A stretch of 64,000 nt of DNA from NCBI GenBank assembly GCA_025370845.1, contig JAMXFF010000004.1:159305-223304 (forward strand), in the 5' to 3' direction. The notes under the pieces were generated by a model. It was not told the DNA's origin. It saw nothing but the letters and a program-made list of their open reading frames with translations, and ran no database searches. The position numbers were made by a program, and so were the translations under genes. The DNA comes from Laspinema palackyanum D2a (GTDB taxonomy: Bacteria; Cyanobacteriota; Cyanobacteriia; Cyanobacteriales; Laspinemataceae). Of the stretch, positions 1-9,100 are shown piece after piece. The first letter of the stretch is position 1. Each line of letters starts with the position of its first letter.

Positions 1-170
1 ATTTTCGCTAAAACTGGGGGATGGGGTGAGGGAGAAGGTTAAACCCTGGAGAGTTGATTCTCCCCCTCCCCCTAAATCCTGAGTTTCCTCTCCTACACAA
101 GAGCAGTATAGAAACCCGGGTTTTAACCGATACTGTAGGGGTCCCCTTCCTTTCATGCTGAACCGAAGCC
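1..170. other. Left-edge intergenic DNA
   Basis: No gene is supported here; the reading frame crossing this stretch is the antisense shadow of the LCP gene repeats. A short palindrome (GAAACCCGGGTTT, about 110-122) resembles the arms of a small repeat family seen elsewhere in the window. It lies just past the stop of the minus-strand LCP gene, so it could serve as a 3' hairpin, but no clear T-run follows it on that strand. Confidence 0.4.
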
Positions 171-1823
171 CTAGTAACTTGGGGATTGCCAATAGCGGTC
201 TTCGGCTGGAATAGTTGGGTCGGCGTAGGAGTCGGCGGATGGGTCGGCGTATGAGTCGGCGGATGGGTCGGCGTAGGGGTCGGCGTAGGAGTCGGCGTAG
301 GGGTCGGCGTAGGAGTCGGCTGATGGGTCCGTCGGAGTCCACTCTCTATACTCCTCGGTGACCGGAGGTTCGCTAGGGTACTCATCCGCAGCAGGGGGTT
401 CAACCGAATCCTCGGAATAATAAGAGTCCCCTGGGGAAGACTCCTCCACCGAGGGCGCGGGATTCTGGAGATTTTGTTTCGCCAGCCAATCCCTGCCGAT
501 CTGAATGGTGATATCCGATCGCAAACTGCCGGTACTTTCCACCCGGACCTCACCCAGGCCCAGGGCCTGTTGAATGGCTTGGGCGCTTTCCATGTCACCA
601 TTTTGGGCAACAATCCGCGTCACCGCTAACGGTTGGTTCCAGGGACTGGAAACAAAAACATTCCAATACCCTTTTTCCGAGAGGCTATTTCGCAAGCGAT
701 CCACCCCATCCCAGTCATCCGTGCTATCTTGAATGGCGACCCGGACATAAGCCGGATCAACGGAATCATAATGCCTACCATGAAGGTCGCGATCCAAATG
801 TTCGGCGATCATCGCATCCAGGCGTTCATAGTTGGGTAACCAGTAACTGGCTTCATATTCCTCGGGAGCGCTGAAATCTCCTGGCACCATTAACATTTGC
901 ACATTAGAAGATTCCGTTTGAGCCGCAAAACCCGCAAGCGCAGCAATTTCCTCAATCGTTAAGTTCGTATCAATGAATTCTTGAACCACCGAGAGGATTT
1001 TCGGTAATCGGGTGATGGTATTGATATTCAGGGTTTGATCCATCAGCGATCGCATCATCATTTGCTGACGCTGGATCCGACCGATATCCCCTAACTGATC
1101 GTAGCGAAACCGGAGAAATTGTAGCGCCTCTTTGCCCCCGAGATACTGCTCTCCCTGCTTGAGGTTGATGTACAGACGTTGGCTATCATCCTGGTATTTC
1201 ATATCCACCGGGACATACATCTTGACCCCGCCGAGGGCATCCACTAATTTTTCGACCCCTTGAACATTGATGCGAATATAACGGTCAATGCGAACGCCAC
1301 CGAGGAGTTCATTAACCGCCTTAGCGCTCAGAGCAGGACCGCCAAAATAGTTGGCATCATTAATTTTGCGGACGCCATATCCTTCGACTAAAGTGCGGGT
1401 ATCTCTCGGGATAGAAAGAACCGTCAACTTATTGGCTTCAGGGTCAAAGCGGACCAATAGCATGACATCCGAGAGACCATCCAGGGAATTAACTGGGGCA
1501 TGGTATCCTAATTCGGGAACCTTCTCGTCTTTAAGGTCAGAAGTTAAAACGCTAGTACCGATGATTAAAATGTTAACTGAGCGAGTGAGCTCAGGCAATT
1601 TAAGATTGGTCCGCGCCAGATCACTATTAGAAAATATAGCTGCATCTTCAGCACTCAGTCGGCTTTGCATTAAGGGGGTACTCGACAAAGACACGGCAAG
1701 CAAGGCTCCTGCTGTTGCCGAGAGCATTGCCACACCACTTAAGCCAAAACACAGCCAAAGCCAACGTCCCCGATTATCTTTATTGAGCTTGTTACTCCGG
1801 GGTTTAGCGGTAGGTTCCGCCAT
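171..1823 (-). CDS. LytR-CpsA-Psr (LCP) family protein
   Basis: Likely transfers undecaprenyl-linked glycopolymers onto peptidoglycan or another acceptor outside the cytoplasmic membrane. After a basic N-terminus there is one membrane segment (WLWLCFGLSGVAMLSA). The LCP core follows, with the phosphate-binding arginine motif SIPRDTR, a KINDANYFGG segment and the RFRYDQLGDIGRIQRQ block typical of the family. Further on is a LytR_C-like domain (YVRVAIQDSTDDW to IQIGRDWL). The C-terminus is a low-complexity Asp/Tyr/Ala/Pro/Ser tail from a 15-nt tandem repeat. The start is uncertain: ATG at 1823 is used here, but the frame extends upstream to ATG 1904 and TTG 1916 without an obvious ribosome site at any of them. 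The family assignment is firm; the transferred polymer is unknown. Confidence 0.9.
   Translation of the reverse strand: MAEPTAKPRSNKLNKDNRGRWLWLCFGLSGVAMLSATAGALLAVSLSSTPLMQSRLSAEDAAIFSNSDLARTNLKLPELTRSVNILIIGTSVLTSDLKDEKVPELGYHAPVNSLDGLSDVMLLVRFDPEANKLTVLSIPRDTRTLVEGYGVRKINDANYFGGPALSAKAVNELLGGVRIDRYIRINVQGVEKLVDALGGVKMYVPVDMKYQDDSQRLYINLKQGEQYLGGKEALQFLRFRYDQLGDIGRIQRQQMMMRSLMDQTLNINTITRLPKILSVVQEFIDTNLTIEEIAALAGFAAQTESSNVQMLMVPGDFSAPEEYEASYWLPNYERLDAMIAEHLDRDLHGRHYDSVDPAYVRVAIQDSTDDWDGVDRLRNSLSEKGYWNVFVSSPWNQPLAVTRIVAQNGDMESAQAIQQALGLGEVRVESTGSLRSDITIQIGRDWLAKQNLQNPAPSVEESSPGDSYYSEDSVEPPAADEYPSEPPVTEEYREWTPTDPSADSYADPYADSYADPYADPSADSYADPSADSYADPTIPAEDRYWQSPSY
217..328 (-). repeat. 15-nt tandem repeat in LCP C-terminal tail
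   Basis: About seven imperfect copies of a 15-nt unit (consensus on the plus strand GGGTCGGCGTAGGAG) encode alternating ADPYADSYADPSADS residues near the end of the LCP protein. The unit is a multiple of three, so copy-number change keeps the frame open. Confidence 0.85.
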
Positions 1824-2096
1824 CGGGCGTTGCTTGGATACGTTCTGATTTGGCACGGGCTTCCTCACACACTCAACAATATATCGATCAAATCGGACGA
1901 GCATCCTCACGCTCAATTAGGCAAACGGCTGTGCAGGTGTTTAACACCCCGTACCGTTGATAGGTTGATTGGCTATTTCCTATTCCCTGGGATTGGGGGG
2001 GTCACTATCTAGCCCGTCATTCGCCGTTGTCGGCTGCTCAACCTTAAGTTAGCTTGAGGCTTGGCGATCGCTGGAAACGACCCTCCCACGACAGGT

Positions 2097-2609
2097 CTAG
2101 GATAAATGCTTGCCAACAATCTCCTCAGCAACCTGTGATACCCCCGGTAATCGCAGTGGCCGACGTTGCCACAGACGAACCATCAGCCAAATATTTACCA
2201 CAAAATAGCCCGAGGTTAACACACTACTCATTAATAACAGGGGAATGGTGAGTAATTCCGAACTTCTTGCGCCGGTTTCCAAGAAAATATATCCGAGTAG
2301 CCACCCAAAGGCTAGGGTAATGGCTAGACGAGAGGCCGCTTTTTGTTGGCGGCTACCTTGGTGACGATATAACGTCCATAAGGCAGGGAAAAAGCCGAGG
2401 ATGGGGAGGAAGTAGAAAAAGAGTCCTAAATGGGCAAGGTCTTTGTTTTCTAAGTCTTCCGGAGTCAGGGCCGGGGGAGGACTGTTCAAGTCCTCTTCAG
2501 CCCAACTGGATGCAGCAAAACGAGAGCGAACGCGGCGATCGCTCTCGTCCAGGATTTTAGAAGACTGGCGTTTGGGGCCAGTCGGGGAATTAGGCGGAAA
2601 CTTGGTCAT
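2097..2609 (-). CDS. Small membrane protein of unknown function
   Basis: A 170-residue protein. The first ~75 residues are soluble and charged, rich in Ser, Pro and Arg. Three to four hydrophobic segments follow: LGLFFYFLPILGFFPALWTL, LAITLAFGWLLGYIFLE, and a longer LLTIPLLLMSSVLTSGYF...NIWLMVRLW region. A basic loop (RHQGSRQQKAASR) lies between the first two. It resembles small DUF4870/DUF3593-like membrane proteins of cyanobacteria in layout only; I cannot name the family. It lies 49 bp downstream of the S8 protease gene on the same strand, so the two may be co-transcribed. Confidence 0.7.
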   Translation of the reverse strand: MTKFPPNSPTGPKRQSSKILDESDRRVRSRFAASSWAEEDLNSPPPALTPEDLENKDLAHLGLFFYFLPILGFFPALWTLYRHQGSRQQKAASRLAITLAFGWLLGYIFLETGARSSELLTIPLLLMSSVLTSGYFVVNIWLMVRLWQRRPLRLPGVSQVAEEIVGKHLS

Positions 2610-2658
2610 AACCGGAGAGTTTTAGCCATCAACGTGATAGGCATCAGTTTAAGCGGTT

Positions 2659-4332
2659 TTAAGGAGTCGGGGTAGTCCACCAAGCCAAACTGTAAGGTTG
2701 GGTGGATTCATTGACTTGATCGCGAAAATACACCCGGATTTTATAACGGCCTGTTTGGGGAATCGGGTGATAAATATGTTCGGTACTGTCTACCTTGCTA
2801 ACTGAGGACCAGACACTCTTGCGAACATCAGTTTCATCCGCAGGCATCAGATAGAGTTCCAGGTTATTCAAACCGCGATCGCGAAAGCCTTCCCCAATAT
2901 CATATTTCTCATTATTATTCCCATCAACCAGATCAACCCAACGATTCCAGGTTAGAGAAATGGACACGAACCGGCCCGCCTCTATGGGTTGGTCTAGGAC
3001 ATACTCCTGATAACTATTCGCCTCAACCTCGCGATAATCCCAACCGATTCCCGGTAGGGCATTTCCCGGACCCCACTGACCGGCACTAAACTGTTGGTAG
3101 GCTCGGTAAGCATTGAGATGGCCCGTTCCCAGGTCTCCATCCAGGGGAATTTCTTGACTGCTATAAGCGTCCGAATCTAACCAGGTGCGGTTCTGGTTGG
3201 CAAAAACCGTGCGAGTCATTTTCAAATGCTGACCATTGCCCGGGTCTTCGATTTTTTCCGCCGAGTTCATTAAAACGGCTTTCATCACCTCATGGCGGCG
3301 AGCATCGAGGGTCCATTGGGGAGTGTTGGCTTGTTGATGAAGTTGGCGATCGCCATATTCTTGCAACAGGGCCACCGTTGCCGTCACATGAGGGGCCGCA
3401 AAACTGGTGCCACTGGTCCGGGTGACTTCACCATCTAAGCTCAATAAATCCAAGTTACTCCCTGGAGCCACTAAGCTAATAGCGCGGCGGTTATCCACAT
3501 TTCCTTCTAACCCCACCAACCGACTGGTAATGCCACTAAAGGCACTGCCAATATTCGCCAAGTCTACTTTGGCAAACTTGCCCTCATAGAGTGTCGTAAA
3601 CGCCACATTGATCCCGTTATAGTTATCCGTGGGAATAGGAATGCCCCCGCGTCCTTGATTTCCCGCCACCACATGAACCACATTATGGACCCGGGCTGAC
3701 CAATCCAAACATTGAGTCAGCAGGGCGTTCCCATCTAAAACCGCATTAGGACGAGGATCCTGGGCTAGGGATTCCCCAAAACTGTAGTTAATTGCCCTCA
3801 CATCTCCGCTATTTTGTTCAGCCAGATTTTGAGCCGCTAAACATTCTTCCGGTTGTCCACTGCGCCGCAACAAGCCAATCCCAGCCGCATAGAGGGTGGC
3901 ATTTGGGGCCACCCCAGGAAATGCCTTATCCGAACTAATCATCACCGAGGCAACGTGCTCGGCGTGTTGTTCAGCCGGTTTCATTTGGGGATCATCTGTG
4001 GGGCTGGTTTTAGCTGGTGCATCCTGCATGAAAACCTGCTGAATGGGGATTTCCCGATGCCGGTTCGCTTGTTTGTCAAGGCCAAATTTTCGCGGGCGGC
4101 CAATGTCCACTTGACCGATCGCAATTTTTCTCCCCGTTAAGTTATAGGGCGCATCTTGCAGCCGACGGGCATCGATGCCGATTTCACCAATTGAAGTGGG
4201 AAGGGCGACGGCTGGAATTCCAATAAAAGCCATACTCACACCGCCGACGAGTCCGCTTAACCCTGTTCTAAGTTTTAAGCGCTTCACTGTTCCGGCTCCA
4301 CACACCAACCAATTATTAGGGAGTTTCTTCAT
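2659..4332 (-). CDS. Subtilisin-like (S8) serine protease
   Basis: The catalytic triad of the S8 family is visible: Asp76 in AIGQVDIG, His123 in HAEHVASV, and Ser310 in SGTSFAAPHV. Asn225 (HVVAGNQGRGG) is the likely oxyanion-hole residue. The His box reads HAEH rather than the usual HGTH. A hydrophobic stretch at residues ~24-44 (LSGLVGGVSMAFIGIPAVAL) looks like a signal peptide ending in an Ala-X-Ala-type region, so the enzyme is probably exported. The C-terminal ~150 residues (from about YREVEANSYQEYV) form a beta-rich region, probably a P-domain-like or pre-peptidase-like module. The gene is divergent from rpe with a gap of only 33-51 bp, so the two promoters must overlap. Substrate unknown. 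Confidence 0.88.
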   Translation of the reverse strand: MKKLPNNWLVCGAGTVKRLKLRTGLSGLVGGVSMAFIGIPAVALPTSIGEIGIDARRLQDAPYNLTGRKIAIGQVDIGRPRKFGLDKQANRHREIPIQQVFMQDAPAKTSPTDDPQMKPAEQHAEHVASVMISSDKAFPGVAPNATLYAAGIGLLRRSGQPEECLAAQNLAEQNSGDVRAINYSFGESLAQDPRPNAVLDGNALLTQCLDWSARVHNVVHVVAGNQGRGGIPIPTDNYNGINVAFTTLYEGKFAKVDLANIGSAFSGITSRLVGLEGNVDNRRAISLVAPGSNLDLLSLDGEVTRTSGTSFAAPHVTATVALLQEYGDRQLHQQANTPQWTLDARRHEVMKAVLMNSAEKIEDPGNGQHLKMTRTVFANQNRTWLDSDAYSSQEIPLDGDLGTGHLNAYRAYQQFSAGQWGPGNALPGIGWDYREVEANSYQEYVLDQPIEAGRFVSISLTWNRWVDLVDGNNNEKYDIGEGFRDRGLNNLELYLMPADETDVRKSVWSSVSKVDSTEHIYHPIPQTGRYKIRVYFRDQVNESTQPYSLAWWTTPTP

Positions 4333-4383
4333 ATTTTGTTAAACTGAATACGACTTGACGGACGGATGAAATATTTGTTAGCC

Positions 4384-5100
4384 ATGACCCAAACGCAATC
4401 AAACAAACCTATTGTCGTTGCTCCCTCCATCCTATCAGCAGATTTTAGTCGTCTGGGAGAGGAAGTACAGGCCATCGATCGCGCCGGGGCAGATTGGATC
4501 CATGTTGATGTCATGGATGGTCGGTTTGTCCCTAATATTACGATTGGCCCTCTTGTGGTCAAAGCCCTTCGTCCTGTGACATCCAAACCATTGGATGTGC
4601 ATTTGATGATTGTTGAACCAGAACGGTATGTTGAGGATTTTGCCAAAGCTGGGGCCGATATTATTTCGGTTCATGCGGAACACAATGCCTCCCCTCACCT
4701 CCACCGGACCCTCGGTCAGATTAAAGAACTCGGCAAACAAGCCGGGGTGGTACTCAATCCTTCCACGCCGTTGGAGTTGATTGAATACGTTCTGGATCTG
4801 TGCGATTTGGTCTTAATCATGAGCGTTAACCCCGGTTTCGGCGGTCAAAGTTTTATCCCCGGTGTGGTCCCCAAAATCCGGAAGCTGCGCCAGATGTGCG
4901 ATGAGCGCGGTTTAGACCCCTGGATTGAAGTTGATGGCGGCCTCAAAGGGAACAATTCCTGGCAAGTCATTGAAGCCGGTGCGAATGCGATTGTTGCCGG
5001 TTCTGCCGTCTTTGGTGCTCCGGACTATCAAAAGGCGATCGAGGAGATTCGCCACAGCCAGCGTCCAGCATTGGAAGCCCAACCGTTGGCAGCGGTGTAG
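4384..5100 (+). CDS. rpe: Ribulose-phosphate 3-epimerase
   Basis: Interconverts ribulose-5-phosphate and xylulose-5-phosphate in the Calvin cycle and pentose phosphate pathway. The TIM-barrel family signatures are all present: [17 protein letters not shown], the metal-binding [33 protein letters not shown], and the EVDGGL and AGSAVFG segments near the C-terminus. The frame opens at ATG 4366 (MKYLLAMTQ...), but the ATG at 4384 gives the N-terminus usual for cyanobacterial Rpe ([15 protein letters not shown]), so 4384 is preferred. A hairpin with a T-rich tail follows the stop codon. No frame defects. Confidence 0.96.
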   Translation: MTQTQSNKPIVVAPSILSADFSRLGEEVQAIDRAGADWIHVDVMDGRFVPNITIGPLVVKALRPVTSKPLDVHLMIVEPERYVEDFAKAGADIISVHAEHNASPHLHRTLGQIKELGKQAGVVLNPSTPLELIEYVLDLCDLVLIMSVNPGFGGQSFIPGVVPKIRKLRQMCDERGLDPWIEVDGGLKGNNSWQVIEAGANAIVAGSAVFGAPDYQKAIEEIRHSQRPALEAQPLAAV

Positions 5101-5137
5101 TGATAGCAGCGGATTGATTCTAATCCGGACCTCTGCG

Positions 5138-5176
5138 GGAAGCGAAACGACGCCATCGAATCGCTTCCTTTATTTT
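5138..5176 (+). terminator. Candidate terminator of rpe
   Basis: A perfect 8-bp inverted repeat, GGAAGCGA (5138-5145) and TCGCTTCC (5161-5168), is followed by a T-rich stretch (TTTATTTTT). It sits 38 bp after the rpe stop. The 15-nt loop is longer than usual for an intrinsic terminator. Confidence 0.55.
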
Positions 5177-6160
5177 TGAGCAATTTTTTGAGCAATTTTT
5201 GACGGGAATGCACTGGGATGGTGCTTGATCGCTGATTCTTTTGACTCCCGCGAGGTCTTACCCATCACCTCCATCAAGATTTTGACAAAAAATTTCCAAT
5301 TTTGACCGGAGGCACAGGTCGTTACAGGATGCTCTGTCCTTTTGGGGATGAAGTGGTTGATTTGAGGATTGGCAGTTGCCATCGCCTGGGGGAATTCCGG
5401 AGTTCCCTGTGGCGATCGCCTTCCATTGCAAACCCGGTGTCAGACCTCTCTTCCTTAAAAAGGGTTGGGGATCTAAAATAGAAGAGGAGGTGTTTGAATC
5501 GGGGTAATCTGTCCCGTGATGCACCGGAGTTCGGCCTAGGTATTGACAATGGCCGAAGCGATGATTCACTCCCCTTGTATGATGATTAATCCTTCCGTTG
5601 CTCGCCACCGGCTGACCCGAAATCTATCCTTTGAAGCATGAGAGTGAGTCTCTATCAATTGGACAATTCTGGGGTACTCTATTTCGCCAAAATGGAAATG
5701 TGATTCTCTTGGATTAACCACCCGAATGATTTTAACGGGCCTATAGGAGTGAACGGCCTCACCGATCCTCGGGCAGGAGCTACCGAGGTGAGTGGCCGGA
5801 AAATCTGCTTAAAAAAATGATAAAATTAAAATCAATTCAGAGTGCGGAAATTCCGACTAACAAACCAATGGAAAACCCGGGGATACATCAGCGAGAAAAT
5901 ACTAGAGATTGCCCAACTCTTGCACCCTTGATTAGGAACCTCAATGAAGGGAATCGGTCAGTTCCTATAAACAGCGAAGAAGACTACTGGATAATTAGGG
6001 ATGACCGAATGGGAAATCTCTCCCGGGGCAGAAATACCTTAAACTCCCATGTCGAGGCATGATCGCTCCCCACGCTAAACTAAAAGACGTTGCTGCAAAT
6101 ATGGACGCGCAGGTAAGGCTCCTGCCCAGAGCGCGGGCTAGCTAACTCAGAGGGCGGAAT
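5177..6160. other. Long intergenic stretch between rpe and hybrid kinase
   Basis: About 1 kb with no convincing gene. It has a short direct repeat (TGAGCAATTTT, about 5177-5200) and several overlapping short frames on both strands, including an 81-codon plus-strand frame at 5817-6062. None shows a ribosome site, family resemblance or typical codon use. It may hold the kinase promoter and leader, or decayed genes that I could not identify. Confidence 0.4.
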
Positions 6161-9100
6161 ATGTTCAGGAAATACAAGCGCTCCCATCTGCTGAATTATG
6201 GTGTTGCCCCGGGATCGGTGGCGATCGCACTGGTGCTGACTCAACTGCTATTCCCACTGATTCAACTGACTCCCTCCATCCTGTTTTTTGCAGCGGTGGC
6301 AGTGACGGCTGGATATGGCGGAATGGGTCCCGGGTTATTTGCCACCCTGCTCTCGGTGGCGACGATTGACCATTTTTTTAAAAACTCCCCGTTTACCTGG
6401 AGCATCGAATGGGGAGATCTGATATGGGTGGCGGTATTAAGTTTGGTCACGGTTCTGATTCATTCCCTCAAAGAGTCTAAACGTGCCGCTGTACAGGAAT
6501 TACAAAAAAAACAAGAATTTTTGCAGGTGATGACGGATTCATTACCTGTGGCAATTTCTTATGTAGATGCCTTAGAACTCTATCGTTTCAACAATCAACG
6601 CTACGAAGACTGGTTTGGACATTCGCGGGATTCCGTGGGAGGGAAGCACCTCAAGGAGATTCTGGGAGAGGGTGCTTATCAAGTGATTCGGCCTTATGTC
6701 AAGGTGGCATTATCCGGACAGTCAGTGACTTATGAAACCAAAATTCCCTATCAAGAGGGAGGGTCCCGTTATATTCGTGCCACCTACGTTCCCGACTGGG
6801 GTCACCGCCAACAGGTGAAAGGATTTATTGCCTTTATTGAAGATATTACCCAACAACGGAAGGCGGAAGATAGTCTGCGTGAGTCCCAACAACGGAGTCA
6901 ATTAGCTTTAGATGCGGCTCAAATGGGGACTTGGGAATGGAACCTCAAAACGGGCAAGGTGAAGCGATCGGCGATGGTGGCGCGGATTTTTGGCAGCGAC
7001 CAGGGCAGCTTTGATGGCACTTATGAAGCGTTTGTGCAAGGGATTTATCCCGAAGACCGCCCCAGTTTCGAGCAGGCGGTTCAAGAGGCGATCGCCAATC
7101 ATGCTGATTATCAAATCGAATTTAGAATTCCTAGAGGCCATCTGGGGATCCGTTGGGTGTTATGTAAGGGTCAAGTCTTGCTGGATCAGGATGGCAAGCC
7201 CCAGCGGGCCCTCGGGGTCTGCATGGATGTGACGGAAAGTCGCTATGCCTCGGAAGCCCTCCGGGTGAGTGAAGAACGATTTCGGCACATCTATGAGTCG
7301 AATTTGATTGGATTGGTGTTTGGCGATCGCAATGGCAATATTAGCGAAGCCAACAATGCGTTTCTAAATATTGTCGGGTACACCCCGGATGATTTGCGAT
7401 CGCGTCGGGTGATTTGGCAGAATCTCAACCCCTTTAATCGCAGCGATGATGAGGACATGACTGTGGGTCTGGTGGCAGGGGTGGCGACCCCCACAGAAAC
7501 TGAATTAATTCGCAAAGATGGTCGTCGCGTCCCGGTTTTGATGGGCCAAGTGCCGCTCCAAGACTACACCAATATGGGGATCAGCTTTGTTCTGGACCTG
7601 AGCGAACGCAAACAAGCTCAAGCGGCTTTAAGCGAAAGTGAAGAACGTCTGCGCCTCGCTTTGGAAGCGGCCCACATGGGAATGTGGGATTGGGATATCG
7701 CTACGGGCAAAATTGCCCAGTCTGATATTGTCGATCGCTTGTTGGGGTTGGAAGTCGGTAGCTTTGGCGGGACCTACAATAGCTTAATCAAAATCGTTCA
7801 TCCCGATGATCGGGTGCGATTCAATGCTCATGCGATCGCTACGATGGAACGCGGTCAAGATTTTAATGTGGAATTCCGAGTGGTGAAACCCGATGGCACC
7901 GTTGCCTGGGTCGCTAGTATTGGCAAACGACTCCCGGATAAGGCCAAAAATGGCGATCGCTTGATCGGGGTCTGCATGGACATCACCGAACGCAAGCAAA
8001 TCGAACAGGAACTCTACCGTCGGGAACAGGAATTTAAGGCTTTAGCCGAAAATGCCCCGGATATCATCGCTAGGATGGATTCCGAAGGGCGCTATCAGTA
8101 TGTCAATCAGGCGATCGAACAAGTGACTGGCATCTCTCAGACCGCCTTTATCGGCAAAACTTTTTCTGAGTTGGGATTCCCCGAGGAAATTGATGCTTTG
8201 TGGAAACAAAGCGTCAGCGAGGTGCTCGCCACGGCACAAGAGGGGATTGTCGAGGGCTATTTACCCACCCCGAAGGGAACGCGATACTATCAATCTCGGT
8301 TGGTTCCAGAACAGGCGATCGATGGGTCCCTGGACCATGCGATCTGCATCAGTCGCGATATCACGGACCTCAAACAAACCCAAGAAGCGTTACGGGAAAC
8401 CAATCAAACCCTCAAAGCCCTGATTCAAGCTTGCCCCTTGGCGGTAATGGTCTTGGATCCGACTGGGAACGTCAAAATGTGGAACCGCAGCGCTGAGAAG
8501 ATTTTGGGCTGGACTGAAGCCGAAGCGATCGGGTGTCAATTCCCAGGCATTCCCTCAGAAAAACGAGAGGAATTGCAAGAGAATATCTCCGCGACCCTAG
8601 CGGGAAATCCCTTAATGGGCGCGGAAACTCGTCGTTTGACTAAAGTGGGCAGGGAAATAGATGTAGCCATCTGGACAGCACCCTTGCGCGATGCCAAGGG
8701 AAATGTCACCTACCTCTCAATCTTGGCCGATATCAGCGATCGCAAGCAAGCGGAAGAAGCTCTGCGCGAGAGTGAGGAACGCTTCCGCACCTTGGTCAAC
8801 TCGATGGATGATATCGTATTCACGTTGGATCATCAGGGTCGGCATACGGCGATTTTTGGCCGATGGTTCGAGCGTACCCAGATCCTGCCCGAAGACTTTC
8901 TCGGCAAAAGCGCAGGGGATCTCTTTGGTCCGCAAGCGGCAGAGATTCATAACAATGCGAATCAAAAAGCCCTCACCGGGGAGAGCGTGATCTATGAATG
9001 GAGTTTCCAGACCGATGCTGGGACTCAATACTGTCAAACTTCTCTCTCTCCTCTGCGCGATCGCCAGGGGAGAGTCACGGGAATTGTCGGTGTGGGACGG

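Noticed and set aside
8..613. 201-codon minus-strand frame with Pro-Thr repeats
   Set aside because: It is another frame of the LCP gene's 15-nt repeat.
5170..5608. Overlapping minus-strand frames between rpe and the hybrid kinase
   Set aside because: Several frames overlap one another; none has a start with a ribosome site or recognisable motif.
5817..6062. 81-codon plus-strand frame after rpe
   Set aside because: No ribosome site, no family resemblance, composition not like neighbouring genes.
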